Source of the DNA: Polaribacter gangjinensis
Lineage (GTDB): Bacteria > Bacteroidota > Bacteroidia > Flavobacteriales > Flavobacteriaceae
DNA: 64,000 bases
Direction of reading: 5' to 3'
Assembly (NCBI RefSeq): GCF_038024125.1
Contig: NZ_CP150662.1
Span: 2,311,501-2,375,500 of the forward strand
This document shows positions 54,072-62,790 of this stretch, piece by piece (positions within the stretch are counted from its first letter, which is position 1; the number at the start of each line of letters is the position of its first letter). Both the position numbers and the translations under genes were made by a program. A model generated the notes under the pieces. That model was not told where the DNA came from, did not search any database, and saw nothing but the letters and a program-made list of their open reading frames with translations.

Positions 54072-54848
54072 ATGAATACTACTAGACAAAACGGAAGTCT
54101 ATACACTCATATTCAAAATAGGATTGCTACTGTAGAATTTGGACATCCTGCAAGCAATTCTTTTCCAAGCGAATTGTTAGTGCGCTTGACAAATGAACTA
54201 AATTTACTCTCAAAAAACGACGAAGTTTCCATCATCATTTTAAAATCAGAAGGAGAAAAAGCCTTTTGTGCGGGTGCATCTTTTGATGAATTAGTGGCTA
54301 TCAAAAATTTGGAAGAAGGAAAACAATTTTTCTCAGGTTTTGCTAATGTCATCAATGCTATGCGAACTTGCGAAAAGTTGATTATTGGTCGTGTTCAAGG
54401 AAAAACTGTTGGAGGTGGAGTTGGCTTAATTGCGGCTTGTGATTATGCTTTGGCAACTGAACAAGCAGCTATTAAATTATCAGAAATTAGTATTGGAATT
54501 GGACCATTTGTGATTGCGCCAGCAATTGAAAGAAAAATGGGTTTGGCAGCTTTATCTGAAATGACTTTAGAGGCTACTTCATGGAAAAATGCTTATTGGG
54601 CAAAAGAAAAAGGCTTATATGCGAATGTTTTTGAAACTATCAAAGAGTTGGATGATGAGGTTCAATTATTAGCTTTAAAATTTGCATCTTACAATCCAGA
54701 TTCATTAAAGGAAATCAAAAAAGTGTTTTGGCAAAACACCAATCATTGGAATGAATTATTATCAGAAAGAGCCTCAATTACAGGAGAATTGGTGTTGTCA
54801 GAATTTACAAAAAATGCTTTGCAAAATTTTCTAAAACATAAATCATGA
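54072..54848 (+). CDS. Enoyl-CoA hydratase/isomerase family protein
   Basis: 258 residues with the crotonase fold: oxyanion-hole segments EKAFCAGASFDELVA and GRVQGKTVGGGVGLIAACD, and a candidate catalytic Glu in KLSEISIGIGPFVIAPAIER. It could act in fatty-acid or phenylacetate-type degradation (PaaG-like), but the exact substrate is open. The stop overlaps the ATG of the MOSC gene (ATGA). Confidence 0.9.
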   Translation: MNTTRQNGSLYTHIQNRIATVEFGHPASNSFPSELLVRLTNELNLLSKNDEVSIIILKSEGEKAFCAGASFDELVAIKNLEEGKQFFSGFANVINAMRTCEKLIIGRVQGKTVGGGVGLIAACDYALATEQAAIKLSEISIGIGPFVIAPAIERKMGLAALSEMTLEATSWKNAYWAKEKGLYANVFETIKELDDEVQLLALKFASYNPDSLKEIKKVFWQNTNHWNELLSERASITGELVLSEFTKNALQNFLKHKS

Positions 54849-55402
54849 AAATCATTGCAACTAATTTGGGTGAACCCAAAGAAATTATTTACAAGAAAAA
54901 AAAAGTAAGGACAGGAATTTTTAAATTTCCAGTACAAACTCCTATTTTCTTAGAAGCTGAAAAAGTTACCAATGATGCTATTTGTGATACCAAATGGCAT
55001 GGAGGAATTTTGCAAGCAGTGTATGCATATTCAGCAAAACATTATCATTTTTTCAAACCAAAATTCCCTGATTTGGATTGGCAATTTGGCATGTTTGGTG
55101 AAAATCTTACAATTGATGATTTGGACGAAACTACCATTCATGTTGGTGATACATTTAAAGTTGGAGAAGCCATTTTAGAAGCTACTTTGCAAAGAAATCC
55201 ATGTTATAAATTAGGCGTTCGTTTCAATGATATGAAAATTGTAAAACAATTTTGGAATACTACTTTTTGTGGCGTGTATTTTAAGGTAATTCAAACTGGT
55301 TTTGTAAAAACAGGTGATGAATTTCATTTGTTACAATCAAGCAAACAAAATCCAACAATTGCAGATTTGTATCAAAAAGAAAAATTAGTAAAAGACTTAT
55401 AA
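54845..55402 (+). CDS. MOSC-domain protein (YiiM-like)
   Basis: 185 residues with MOSC features: TKWHGGILQAVYAYSAKHYH, FGMFGENLTIDDLDETTIHVGD and LQRNPCYKLGVRF with a conserved Cys that could bind the molybdenum cofactor. YiiM-type proteins reduce N-hydroxylated substrates using Moco. It is translationally coupled to the enoyl-CoA hydratase gene. Confidence 0.9.
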   Translation: MKIIATNLGEPKEIIYKKKKVRTGIFKFPVQTPIFLEAEKVTNDAICDTKWHGGILQAVYAYSAKHYHFFKPKFPDLDWQFGMFGENLTIDDLDETTIHVGDTFKVGEAILEATLQRNPCYKLGVRFNDMKIVKQFWNTTFCGVYFKVIQTGFVKTGDEFHLLQSSKQNPTIADLYQKEKLVKDL

Positions 55403-55404
55403 AT

Positions 55405-55959
55405 ATGAAAATTAGAAAACGATATATTTTATTAATAATTCTTTCGATTTTACCATTTTATAAAATCATTCATTTTGATGATTATTGCATCAATGATGTT
55501 GACTATTTGTTGATTGCTTTTTTGTCGATAATTGTTTTGGTTACTTTTTTGGCAATTTTATTTTACAATTTGTATTTAATTTCCATCCATAGAGAATTGT
55601 TCAATTATAGACCCTTATTGATTTTTGTAGTTTTTGCTATTGCATTGTATTTTGGAATCAATTATCCAGATTACAAACCATTTAAAAGTCTTGATTATAA
55701 ATTTTCTCACAAAAAAAATTCAAAATATGCAGCAAATATCATTTTATACAATGATAATTCCTTTATTATTAAAACAAAAATAACTACAGAATCGTGCACG
55801 CAGAATGGAAATTACATTTTTAAAAATGATTCTTTATTTTTAAAACTAAAACATCCATTAAAAAACTCAGAGATTTTTGATTCAGTATATTTTTTTAATA
55901 AAAATCAACAAAAGTTGATTCCAAAATCGCAAAAGCTTCCTGTTTTTAGATCAAACTAA
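55405..55959 (+). CDS. Membrane protein, unknown function
   Basis: 184 residues with hydrophobic segments at about 7-22, 33-58 and 70-86, then a polar, probably extracytoplasmic C-terminal domain (YAANIILYNDNSFIIKTKIT, ESCTQNGNYIFKNDSLFLKL) that resembles small beta-rich lipocalin-like domains of Bacteroidota. No function can be assigned. It starts two bases after the MOSC gene stop. Confidence 0.65.
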   Translation: MKIRKRYILLIILSILPFYKIIHFDDYCINDVDYLLIAFLSIIVLVTFLAILFYNLYLISIHRELFNYRPLLIFVVFAIALYFGINYPDYKPFKSLDYKFSHKKNSKYAANIILYNDNSFIIKTKITTESCTQNGNYIFKNDSLFLKLKHPLKNSEIFDSVYFFNKNQQKLIPKSQKLPVFRSN

Positions 55960-56060
55960 CCATTGAAATTAAAAATATTTACAATATTTAAAATAATGTT
56001 AAAAATTAAACTTTTTAAAAAATAATTGATTTTTGATAGTTTTACTTTTTAAATAATAAG

Positions 56061-56146
56061 TATATTTGCATGTGGTTTTTAAGTAAATCACACTTTTTCT
56101 TTTTCATAGCAATTTTCCCACTCAATTTATTGAGTGGGTTTTTTTA
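56061..56146 (+). ncRNA. Candidate small transcript upstream of ctaB
   Basis: A -7 box TATATTTG (56061-56068) is followed about 50 bp later by a perfect terminator hairpin CCCACTCAA-TTTA-TTGAGTGGG (56117-56138) and T7. No ORF lies between, so a transcript of about 70 nt is predicted. A separate promoter at 56189 serves ctaB, so this is not simply its leader. It could be an sRNA or a terminator of the upstream gene with a chance box. Confidence 0.4.
56117..56145 (+). terminator. Terminator hairpin upstream of ctaB
   Basis: CCCACTCAA (56117-56125) pairs perfectly with TTGAGTGGG (56130-56138), with a four-base loop and T7. Confidence 0.9.
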
Positions 56147-56188
56147 TTATTATAGGTTAAAATCTATGGTATTTTCATATTTATCAAA

Positions 56189-56196
56189 TATCTTTG
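56189..56196 (+). promoter_or_regulatory. -7 box (TATCTTTG) for ctaB and the oxidase genes
   Basis: An exact TAnnTTTG match ending 18 nt before the ctaB ATG at 56215. Confidence 0.6.
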
Positions 56197-56214
56197 CAAT
56201 CGATTTGAAAACGT

Positions 56215-57117
56215 ATGGATTCTACTGTAATAACAGAAACTAAAATCATAAAAAACACCCTATTAACAGATCTTAAGCAGCTCACAAAAATGGGTTTGTC
56301 TTTAAGTGTCGTTTTTTCTTCTATTGCAGGCTATTTTTTAGCAGTTGAAACAGTTCATATTCCTACGGTTTTATTGCTTGCTTTGGGTGGATATTTTATG
56401 GTTGGTGCTTCTAATGCATTCAATCAAGTGATTGAAAAAGAACCTGATGCGTTAATGAAGCGTACTAAAAACAGACCACTTCCAACACAAAGAATGAGTG
56501 TAAATGTTGCCATGACAATTGCCATTGTTTTTACACTTTTCGGAATTGCAATTTTGTACAGTATCAATCCAAAAACGGCACTTTTTGGAGCGATATCTAT
56601 TTTTTTATATACAAGTGTTTATACACCTTTAAAACCAGTAACACCTTTATCTGTGTTTGTAGGTGCAATTCCTGGAGCTATTCCTTTTATGTTGGGTTGG
56701 GTTGCAGCCACAAATCATTTCGGAATTGAAGCAGGAATGTTATTTATGATTCAGTTTTTTTGGCAATTCCCACATTTTTGGGCAATTGGTTGGTTGCAAT
56801 TTGAAGAATATAAAAAAGCAGGTTTCAATATGCTTCCTATGAATACCAAAGATAAAGGTGCAGTAAAACAAATTATTTTATACACAACCATTATGATTTT
56901 GGTTTCGGTAATTCCGGTTTTAAAATTAACAGGTGCTTTTTATATTCATTCAATAACTGCTATTATTGTTGCATTTTTAGGATTTATCATGCTTTTTTAT
57001 GCCGTAAAATTGCACAAATCTGAAGAAAATTCAGATGCAAGAAAATTGATGTTGGCAAGTGTTTTATACATCACTTTGGTTCAAGTTGTTTATGTAGTAG
57101 ATAAATTTTTACATTAA
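56215..57117 (+). CDS. ctaB: Protohaem IX farnesyltransferase (haem O synthase)
   Basis: 300 residues, polytopic UbiA-type prenyltransferase. The first Asp/Asn motif is NAFNQVIEKEPDALMKRTKNRPLP; then VYTPLKPVTPLSVFVGAIPGA and the second loop FWQFPHFWAIGWLQFEEYKKAGFNMLP. It converts haem B to haem O for haem-copper oxidases. It heads the run of oxidase subunit genes that follows, three bases before the first subunit III gene. Confidence 0.95.
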   Translation: MDSTVITETKIIKNTLLTDLKQLTKMGLSLSVVFSSIAGYFLAVETVHIPTVLLLALGGYFMVGASNAFNQVIEKEPDALMKRTKNRPLPTQRMSVNVAMTIAIVFTLFGIAILYSINPKTALFGAISIFLYTSVYTPLKPVTPLSVFVGAIPGAIPFMLGWVAATNHFGIEAGMLFMIQFFWQFPHFWAIGWLQFEEYKKAGFNMLPMNTKDKGAVKQIILYTTIMILVSVIPVLKLTGAFYIHSITAIIVAFLGFIMLFYAVKLHKSEENSDARKLMLASVLYITLVQVVYVVDKFLH

Positions 57118-57120
57118 AAT

Positions 57121-57708
57121 ATGGTTCAAGAACAAGTATTACAAAATGAGTATGTAGCAGCAAAACAGAAATCTGCCAAACCAATGTTGTGGATTTCCAT
57201 GATTAGTATGGTGATGTTTTTTGCTGGATTGACGAGCGCGTATGTAATTAGTATGAAACGCGAAGATTGGGTTTCTTTTGATTTACCAAATGCATTTTAT
57301 ATCAGCACTTTGTTGATTGTATTGAGTAGTGTATCATTGATGTTGTCACAGTATTTTTTAAAAAATGACAAAAGACAAATGTCTTTAATGCTTGCTGTAG
57401 CAACATTATTATTAGGAATTGGATTCGTTTGGCAGCAATATGTTGGCTTTAATGAGCTGAAAAGTGTTGGGTTGTTTTTTACAGGTCCAGAAAGTACCGT
57501 TTCAACATCTTTCATTATTGGTATTACATTTATGCATGTTTTGCACTTGCTTGCTGGGATTGTAGTGCTTTTTGTTGTTATTTATAATCATTTTAAATAC
57601 AAATACAAACCAAATGATTTACTAGGTTTTGAGCTTGGTGCTATCTTTTGGCATTTTGTAGATGTATTGTGGATTTATTTAATTTTGTTTTTCTATTTTA
57701 TTAGATGA
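57121..57708 (+). CDS. Haem-copper oxidase subunit III (short form)
   Basis: 195 residues with five membrane helices: MLWISMISMVMFFAGLTSAY, ALYI-type second helix STLLIVLSSVSLML, MLAVATLLLGIGFVWQQYV, IIGITFMHVLHLLAGIVVL and the C-terminal GAIFWHFVDVLWIYLILFFY, the standard subunit III ending. A second, longer subunit III gene follows; the two differ in sequence and length and so are paralogous components, as commonly seen in Bacteroidota. Confidence 0.9.
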   Translation: MVQEQVLQNEYVAAKQKSAKPMLWISMISMVMFFAGLTSAYVISMKREDWVSFDLPNAFYISTLLIVLSSVSLMLSQYFLKNDKRQMSLMLAVATLLLGIGFVWQQYVGFNELKSVGLFFTGPESTVSTSFIIGITFMHVLHLLAGIVVLFVVIYNHFKYKYKPNDLLGFELGAIFWHFVDVLWIYLILFFYFIR

Positions 57709-57719
57709 CAAAAAAAGTT

Positions 57720-57727
57720 TAATTTTG
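57720..57727 (+). promoter_or_regulatory. -7 box (TAATTTTG) between the two subunit III genes
   Basis: An exact TAnnTTTG match ending 41 nt before the ATG at 57769, suggesting an internal promoter. Confidence 0.4.
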
Positions 57728-57768
57728 GCAAACAAAAATCAAATATAAAATTAACAGACTCATAATTT

Positions 57769-58749
57769 ATGGAAGCAAATATTGCTATACCTTCTGACAG
57801 TAAAGAAACTTGGAGTGGTGGTGGAGTTAGACCATTTGGCGCAAGTTATGGTAAAATGATGATGTGGTTTTTTATCCTTTCAGATGCATTGACATTCTCA
57901 GGATTCTTAGCTGCATACGGTTTAACACGTTTCAAGTTTATTGATTCTTGGCCAATTGCTGATGAGGTTTTTACACACATTCCTTTTATTCACGGTGATT
58001 ATCCAATGTATTATGTAGCTTTTATGACATTTGTACTGATTTTTTCATCAGTAACAATGGTATTGGCTGTTGATGCAGGTCATCAAATGAAAAAGAATAA
58101 AGTAACTTGGTATTTATTTGCAACAATCATTGGAGGTTTAATTTTCGTTGGATCACAAGCATGGGAATGGAATACCTTTATCAATGGTACTTACGGAGCA
58201 ATAAAAACTTCAGATGATAAAATTTTACAATTTGTAAAAGATGGCAAACAAGTAGGTTTTGCTGATTTTGTAGTAGGTGATAGAGGTGATGAAAGAGTAA
58301 CTCATACTAAGAAAAACGGTTTGTGGTTTGTAAGTGGACAAGCAGTACCTGAGTATTCTGTAAATCAAGTTATCGCATCTTACAAAGCAGATCCATCAGT
58401 TCAAATTAAAAGTGAATTGATTGATGCAGATAAAAAACAAAAAGTAGTTTTATCTCGCGAAAAAGGGTTAGAAGAATTGTTAAAAGGTACTAAAATTGTA
58501 GAAGGAGCAAACCTAGAAGTTAATGAATACGGAAATACGATTTTTGCCAACTTCTTTTTCTTCATTACAGGTTTCCACGGATTCCACGTTTTTTCGGGAA
58601 TCTTAATCAATATTATCATTTTCTTCAACGTAATTTTAGGTACTTACGAGAAAAGAGGAAGTTATGAAATGGTTGAAAAAGTAGGATTGTATTGGCACTT
58701 CGTAGATTTAGTTTGGGTTTTTGTATTCACATTCTTCTACTTGGTATAA
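57769..58749 (+). CDS. Haem-copper oxidase subunit III (long form with soluble insertion)
   Basis: 326 residues. Five membrane helices are recognisable (MMMWFFILSDALTFSGFLA, AFMTFVLIFSSVTMVLAV, YLFATIIGGLIFVGSQAWEW, FFFITGFHGFHVFSGILINI, GLYWHFVDLVWVFVFTFFYL). About 110 polar residues (HTKKNGLWFVSGQAVPEYSV, QVIASYKADPSVQIKSELID) are inserted between helices three and four, predicted on one membrane face. Long-loop forms appear in other Bacteroidota. It acts with subunits I and II encoded outside the window. Confidence 0.92.
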   Translation: MEANIAIPSDSKETWSGGGVRPFGASYGKMMMWFFILSDALTFSGFLAAYGLTRFKFIDSWPIADEVFTHIPFIHGDYPMYYVAFMTFVLIFSSVTMVLAVDAGHQMKKNKVTWYLFATIIGGLIFVGSQAWEWNTFINGTYGAIKTSDDKILQFVKDGKQVGFADFVVGDRGDERVTHTKKNGLWFVSGQAVPEYSVNQVIASYKADPSVQIKSELIDADKKQKVVLSREKGLEELLKGTKIVEGANLEVNEYGNTIFANFFFFITGFHGFHVFSGILINIIIFFNVILGTYEKRGSYEMVEKVGLYWHFVDLVWVFVFTFFYLV

Positions 58750-58769
58750 TTTAAAAAGAATAGCATAAA

Positions 58770-59111
58770 ATGGCACACGCACACGAATCAAATGTAAAAA
58801 GAATATGGAATGTATTCTTTATATTGTCTGTTATCACAATTGTTGAAGTTTTTTTAGGTATATATAAGCCAGCAGTTCTTCACCTAACTAATTTTTTAGG
58901 TACTAGCCCATTAAACTGGATTTTCATCATTTTAACTTTGGCAAAAGCTTACGGAATTACTTGGGCTTTTATGCACATGGAAGGTGAAAAAAAATGGTTT
59001 AGAAGATCGATTGTTTGGACAGCAGTTTTCTTAATCTGCTATTTAGTAACCTTACTTTTAATAGAAGGTGGTTATTTATTTGATACACTTGGGCCATTGG
59101 TTCAATGGTAA
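58770..59111 (+). CDS. Haem-copper oxidase subunit IV
   Basis: 113 residues with three membrane helices (VFFILSVITIVEVFLGIYK, WIFIILTLAKAYGITWAFMH, WTAVFLICYLVTLLLIEGGY). The E-x-F/Y and K-A-x-x-x-x-x-F-M-H pattern is typical of the prokaryotic cytochrome c oxidase subunit IV family. It lies 20 bp behind the long subunit III gene and ends the block before a strong terminator. Confidence 0.9.
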   Translation: MAHAHESNVKRIWNVFFILSVITIVEVFLGIYKPAVLHLTNFLGTSPLNWIFIILTLAKAYGITWAFMHMEGEKKWFRRSIVWTAVFLICYLVTLLLIEGGYLFDTLGPLVQW

Positions 59112-59125
59112 TAACATATTAAATT

Positions 59126-59153
59126 AGGTGGTTTCAAAACCACCTTTTTTTTA
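59126..59153 (+). terminator. Terminator after oxidase subunit IV
   Basis: AGGTGGTTT (59126-59134) pairs with AAACCACCT (59137-59145), followed by T8. Confidence 0.88.
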
Positions 59154-59178
59154 CTGATAACATTACATTTTATACAAA

Positions 59179-59850
59179 ATGAAATTCCTTACAAAAAAAA
59201 GAGTTGTACTGTTTTTGTTGTTTATTTTTCCATTAATTTGTTTTCTTATTCTTTCAACTGGGAAAAATAACTTCACAAAATTACCAGTATTGACAAAAAA
59301 TATTGTCGAAATTTCTGAGATTGATACCACCAATACAACCACATTAAAAGGCAATGTTTCTGTGGTTTGTTTTATTGGAAATGATGTTGAAGCTAGTAAA
59401 TCTGGATTATTAAACTTAAATGAAAAGATTTACAAAAAGTTTATCGATTTTAAACAGTTTCAAATTATTGCAATCTATCCATCAGAAAAGGAAATAGCAG
59501 TTGCTGAGTTAAAAAAACAAATTTCCGCATTTACAGATATGAAAAATTGGAAATTTATTCCCGTTCAAAAAGAATTGATTCCTGTTTTTTATGAAAGTCT
59601 TTCTGTAAATGAACCACTTAAAAATTATGGTTCAAACAAAGCTTTTATCATTGATAAAGACGGAAATTTACGAGGAAGAACGGATGACAAAGATGCTATT
59701 GATGGAAAATTATTTGGGTATAATTTGAATGCAGTAGCTGAATTGAAAGACAAACTGAAAGACGATATCAACGTGTTGTATTATGAATATTATGCTGCTT
59801 TCAAGGATAAAAACAAAAATAAAGCGGATAGAAAAGAAGTAGGATTATGA
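59179..59850 (+). CDS. Membrane-anchored thioredoxin-fold-like protein lacking active-site cysteines
   Basis: 223 residues with one N-terminal membrane anchor (VVLFLLFIFPLICFLIL). The remainder resembles a SCO/peroxiredoxin-like thioredoxin fold (GNVSVVCFIGNDVEASKSGL, FQIIAIYPSEKEIAVAELKK, NKAFIIDKDGNLRGRTDDKD), but the CxxC or CxxxC is absent and the only Cys residues are in the anchor and in VVCFIG. It overlaps the SCO gene (ATGA), implying a helper role in oxidase assembly. That role is inference. Confidence 0.7.
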   Translation: MKFLTKKRVVLFLLFIFPLICFLILSTGKNNFTKLPVLTKNIVEISEIDTTNTTTLKGNVSVVCFIGNDVEASKSGLLNLNEKIYKKFIDFKQFQIIAIYPSEKEIAVAELKKQISAFTDMKNWKFIPVQKELIPVFYESLSVNEPLKNYGSNKAFIIDKDGNLRGRTDDKDAIDGKLFGYNLNAVAELKDKLKDDINVLYYEYYAAFKDKNKNKADRKEVGL

Positions 59851-60494
59851 GTAAAAGAAACTATTCTTACATTGGCATTTCATTCATCATTTTATTATTT
59901 GGCATTTATGCGATTCCAAAAATTGTACAGCGTTTTCAAAAATCGGATTTAGAAAAGTTTGGAAAAGTACCCGATTTTAGTTTTATCAATCAAGAAGGAA
60001 ATACAATTTCCAATAAAACCTATGATGGAAAAGTGTATGTTGTGGAATTTTTCTTTTCTACTTGTCCTACAATTTGTCCAATCATGAACCAAAAAATGTT
60101 GGTTTTACAAGATGCTTTTTTTGGAAATCCAGAGTTCGGAATTGCATCTATATCTATAACTCCAGAAATTGATACTCCAGAAATATTGAAAGAGTATGCA
60201 AAAAACAACGGAATAACACACAAAAATTGGCATTTACTCACAGGAAAATCAGAAGAGGTGGTGTATGCTTTATCCAATAATGGGTTTAAATTATACGCCG
60301 GAAAAGGAGAAGAAGATCATGGAGGTTTTGAACATTCAGGATTATTTGCTTTAGTAGATAAAAACGGATTTATTCGCTCTAGAAAAGATGAATTTGGCAA
60401 TCCATTAATGTACTATAGAGCCCTTGAAGAACACGGTTTTCCGAATCAAATTAAAGAATTAACAGAAGATATTAAAAAATTATTAAATGAGTAA
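59847..60494 (+). CDS. SCO1/SenC-family copper chaperone
   Basis: 215 residues with one N-terminal membrane helix, the copper-binding FFFSTCPTICPIMNQKM (CxxxC) and the distal His in FEHSGLFALVDKNGFIRSR. It delivers copper to the CuA centre of cytochrome oxidase, in line with its neighbours. It overlaps the genes on both sides, so it is part of one transcription unit. Confidence 0.94.
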   Translation: MSKRNYSYIGISFIILLFGIYAIPKIVQRFQKSDLEKFGKVPDFSFINQEGNTISNKTYDGKVYVVEFFFSTCPTICPIMNQKMLVLQDAFFGNPEFGIASISITPEIDTPEILKEYAKNNGITHKNWHLLTGKSEEVVYALSNNGFKLYAGKGEEDHGGFEHSGLFALVDKNGFIRSRKDEFGNPLMYYRALEEHGFPNQIKELTEDIKKLLNE

Positions 60495-61029
60495 TTTAGC
60501 ACAAGAACAAAAATACAAGAAACTGATTACAGCATTATCAATTGTAATTCCGATTGCAGTTGCTGCTTTGTTTAGTATCAATTTAAAAAGATTGGGCTTT
60601 AATGTAGCGTCTTTATCTTTTTTACCACCTATTTATGCAACTATAAATGGCATTACTGCCATCACATTAATTGCTGCAGTTATGGCTATCAAAAAGGGCA
60701 ATAGAAAATTACATGAACAATTAAATACATTTGCTATTGCTTGTTCACTAGCCTTTTTATTGATGTACATTGCGTATCACATCACTTCTGATTCTACAAA
60801 ATTTGGGGGTGAAGGTGTAATCAAATATGTCTATTATTTTATTTTAATATCACATATTTTGTTGTCTATCATTATTATTCCTTTGGTGCTTACCACTTAT
60901 ATGTATGCTAAATTGGGTGATTTTAAAAGGCATAAGAAAATTGCAAAAAAAACATTTCCATTATGGTTATATGTGGCAATTACAGGTGTTGTTATTTATG
61001 TTATGATTTCTCCGTATTATGTTCACTAA
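60487..61029 (+). CDS. DUF420 membrane protein (oxidase-associated)
   Basis: 180 residues with five hydrophobic segments (LITALSIVIPIAVAALFSI, TINGITAITLIAAVMAIKKG, IACSLAFLLMYIAYHITSD, ILISHILLSIIIIPLVLTTY, PLWLYVAITGVVIYVMIS). Conserved His residues (YHI, SHI, RHKKIAKKTFP) could bind haem or metal. DUF420/CtaM-like proteins are needed for some haem-copper oxidases. Starts within the SCO gene end. Confidence 0.9.
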   Translation: MSNLAQEQKYKKLITALSIVIPIAVAALFSINLKRLGFNVASLSFLPPIYATINGITAITLIAAVMAIKKGNRKLHEQLNTFAIACSLAFLLMYIAYHITSDSTKFGGEGVIKYVYYFILISHILLSIIIIPLVLTTYMYAKLGDFKRHKKIAKKTFPLWLYVAITGVVIYVMISPYYVH

Positions 61030-61237
61030 AAATTTAGGAATAAGTATTTTATTGTTTTTTTATTTTCAATTTTCATACTCACAATGTGCTATGTGTAAAG
61101 CAGTTGTGGAAAGTGGAGATAACAAAATGGCAGAAGGAGTAAATGACGGAATTACTTATTTGATGATTTTTCCGTATTTATTAGTAGGCGTTTTGCTTTA
61201 TTCATTGTATAGATATAACAAGAAACTTCAAAAATAG
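61019..61237 (+). CDS. Small secreted or membrane protein with CxxC
   Basis: 72 residues. A signal peptide (GISILLFFYFQFSYS) precedes QCAMCKAVVESGDNKMAEGV (CxxC directly after cleavage), and a C-terminal helix (YLMIFPYLLVGVLLYSLY) follows. It overlaps the DUF420 gene by 11 bases. I know no characterised function; the location suggests redox or copper handling for the oxidase. Confidence 0.75.
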   Translation: MFTKNLGISILLFFYFQFSYSQCAMCKAVVESGDNKMAEGVNDGITYLMIFPYLLVGVLLYSLYRYNKKLQK

Positions 61238-61353
61238 CATTTAATTAACGCTTAAATTTTGTAACAATTTTTTCAATTGTTCGTCTTATCTGTACATTTC
61301 CAAATAATTATTTTGGAAATACGCTGTTAATCAACCAAAAAAAATATCAAGTT

Positions 61354-62685
61354 TTGAAATTAAAACTCACTTTTTGTATTGCTATTTTATCGGTAGCAAC
61401 TACATTTTCCCAAAAATTATGGACATTAAGAGAGTGCGTAGATCGTGCTTTAGAAAAAAACATCACTATTCAGCAAAACAAATTAAACCTTGAATCTGCC
61501 AAAAAAGATGTTGATATTGCCAAAGGAAATTTTCTACCTAATTTAAATGCAAGTACAGGTGGTAATTTTAACTTCGGAACTGGTTTTAGTCCTGTTACAA
61601 ATACTCGTGTTGCTACAAGTTTCTTTGGAGGTTCTATAAATATGAGTTCTGGAATTACCATTTTTAATGGTTTTAGAAATACAAATACCTACAAGCAAGC
61701 ACAATTAGGATTAGAATCAAGCAAATTAGATTTACAAAAAATTGAAAACGATATTTCACTATTTGTTGTAAATGGGTACTTAAATGTTTTATTTGCAAAA
61801 GAGAATTTAACAGTTGCTAAGGTGCAGTACGAAATTAGTAAAACTCAAATTGAGGCTGCTGAGAGTCGTTTTAAATCTGGCGTAATTCCTAAAGGAGATT
61901 TGTTAAATGTTGAATCTACTGCTGCTACAAATTTACAAACCTTAATTGCTCAAGAAAATGCTTTAGACTTAGCACTCTTAAATTTAGCTCAATTATTGCA
62001 AATTCCTGCTGAAGGGTTTGATGTTTCTCCAGTTGATGTTGGCACACCTTCTGCTGAGTTACTTTACAAAACTTCTACTTCAGTTTATGAGAAATCTTTA
62101 GATAGAATGCCCGAAATTGCAAGAGCAAAATTAGCGATAGATAATGCCGCATTAACTATTGAAATTTCGAAAGCTGCTTTTTTACCTTCCATTTCTGCTC
62201 AAATAGGATTGTCAACCAATTATGGTTTTAATTTAAATTTACCAGCCGGATTTTCAAACACACCACTAGCAGATCAGCTTGGTGATAACTTTGGATACGG
62301 TTTTGGCGTTAATATGAATATTCCAATTTTCAACCGTTTTCAAACTAAAAATAGAGTTTCTCAGTCTGTTATCAATAAAGAAATTTTTGAAACACGTTTA
62401 GAAAGTGAAAAATTAGCATTACAACAAACTATTGAACAAGCCTTTTTGGATGTAAAAACTGCTTTAAAAACCTATGAAGCTGCAAAAATTTCTCTTGCAT
62501 CGCAACAAGAAGCATTTAAAAATGCCCAAGAAAGATACAACTTTGGATCAATGACATTGTTTGATTTTGATCAGGTTAGAACACGTTTAGTAAATGCTGA
62601 GGCAACTCTAATTCGTTCTAAATACGATTATGTTTTTAAAACAAAAGTGTTACAATTTTATTCAGGCGATTTAACGTTAGATTAA
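61354..62685 (+). CDS. TolC-family outer membrane efflux protein
   Basis: 443 residues with a signal peptide (LTFCIAILSVATTFS) and two TolC-type repeats of long coiled-coil helices and barrel strands (LRECVDRALEKNITIQQNKL, VAKVQYEISKTQIEAAESRF, LEQAFLDVKTALKTYEAAKI-type region near 360, AQERYNFGSMTLFDFDQVRT). The start codon appears to be TTG at 61354, as no in-frame ATG precedes the signal. Partner inner membrane and adaptor genes are not in the window. A terminator follows. Confidence 0.9.
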   Translation: MKLKLTFCIAILSVATTFSQKLWTLRECVDRALEKNITIQQNKLNLESAKKDVDIAKGNFLPNLNASTGGNFNFGTGFSPVTNTRVATSFFGGSINMSSGITIFNGFRNTNTYKQAQLGLESSKLDLQKIENDISLFVVNGYLNVLFAKENLTVAKVQYEISKTQIEAAESRFKSGVIPKGDLLNVESTAATNLQTLIAQENALDLALLNLAQLLQIPAEGFDVSPVDVGTPSAELLYKTSTSVYEKSLDRMPEIARAKLAIDNAALTIEISKAAFLPSISAQIGLSTNYGFNLNLPAGFSNTPLADQLGDNFGYGFGVNMNIPIFNRFQTKNRVSQSVINKEIFETRLESEKLALQQTIEQAFLDVKTALKTYEAAKISLASQQEAFKNAQERYNFGSMTLFDFDQVRTRLVNAEATLIRSKYDYVFKTKVLQFYSGDLTLD

Positions 62686-62711
62686 TAATTTATTTTTTAA
62701 AAATATTTTTT

Positions 62712-62747
62712 GAAACCTCTTCTTTTTAGTTGAGGTTTCTTTTTTTT
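62712..62747 (+). terminator. Terminator after the TolC-family gene
   Basis: GAAACCTC (62712-62719) pairs with GAGGTTTC (62732-62739), followed by T8. Confidence 0.85.
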
Positions 62748-62762
62748 GAAATACTATCTTTG
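62730..62762 (+). promoter_or_regulatory. tsaB promoter (TTG ... TATCTTTG)
   Basis: TATCTTTG at 62755-62762 is an exact -7 match with a TTG at 62730-62732, 22 bp upstream. It fixes the tsaB start downstream, at 62791. Confidence 0.6.
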
Positions 62763-62790
62763 CTTTTTATTTAAAACTAAAAACTACTTT

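Noticed and set aside
57121..58749. The two subunit III genes as a recent duplication
   Set aside because: They differ strongly in sequence and length, one carrying a 110-residue soluble insertion, so they are old paralogues with distinct roles.
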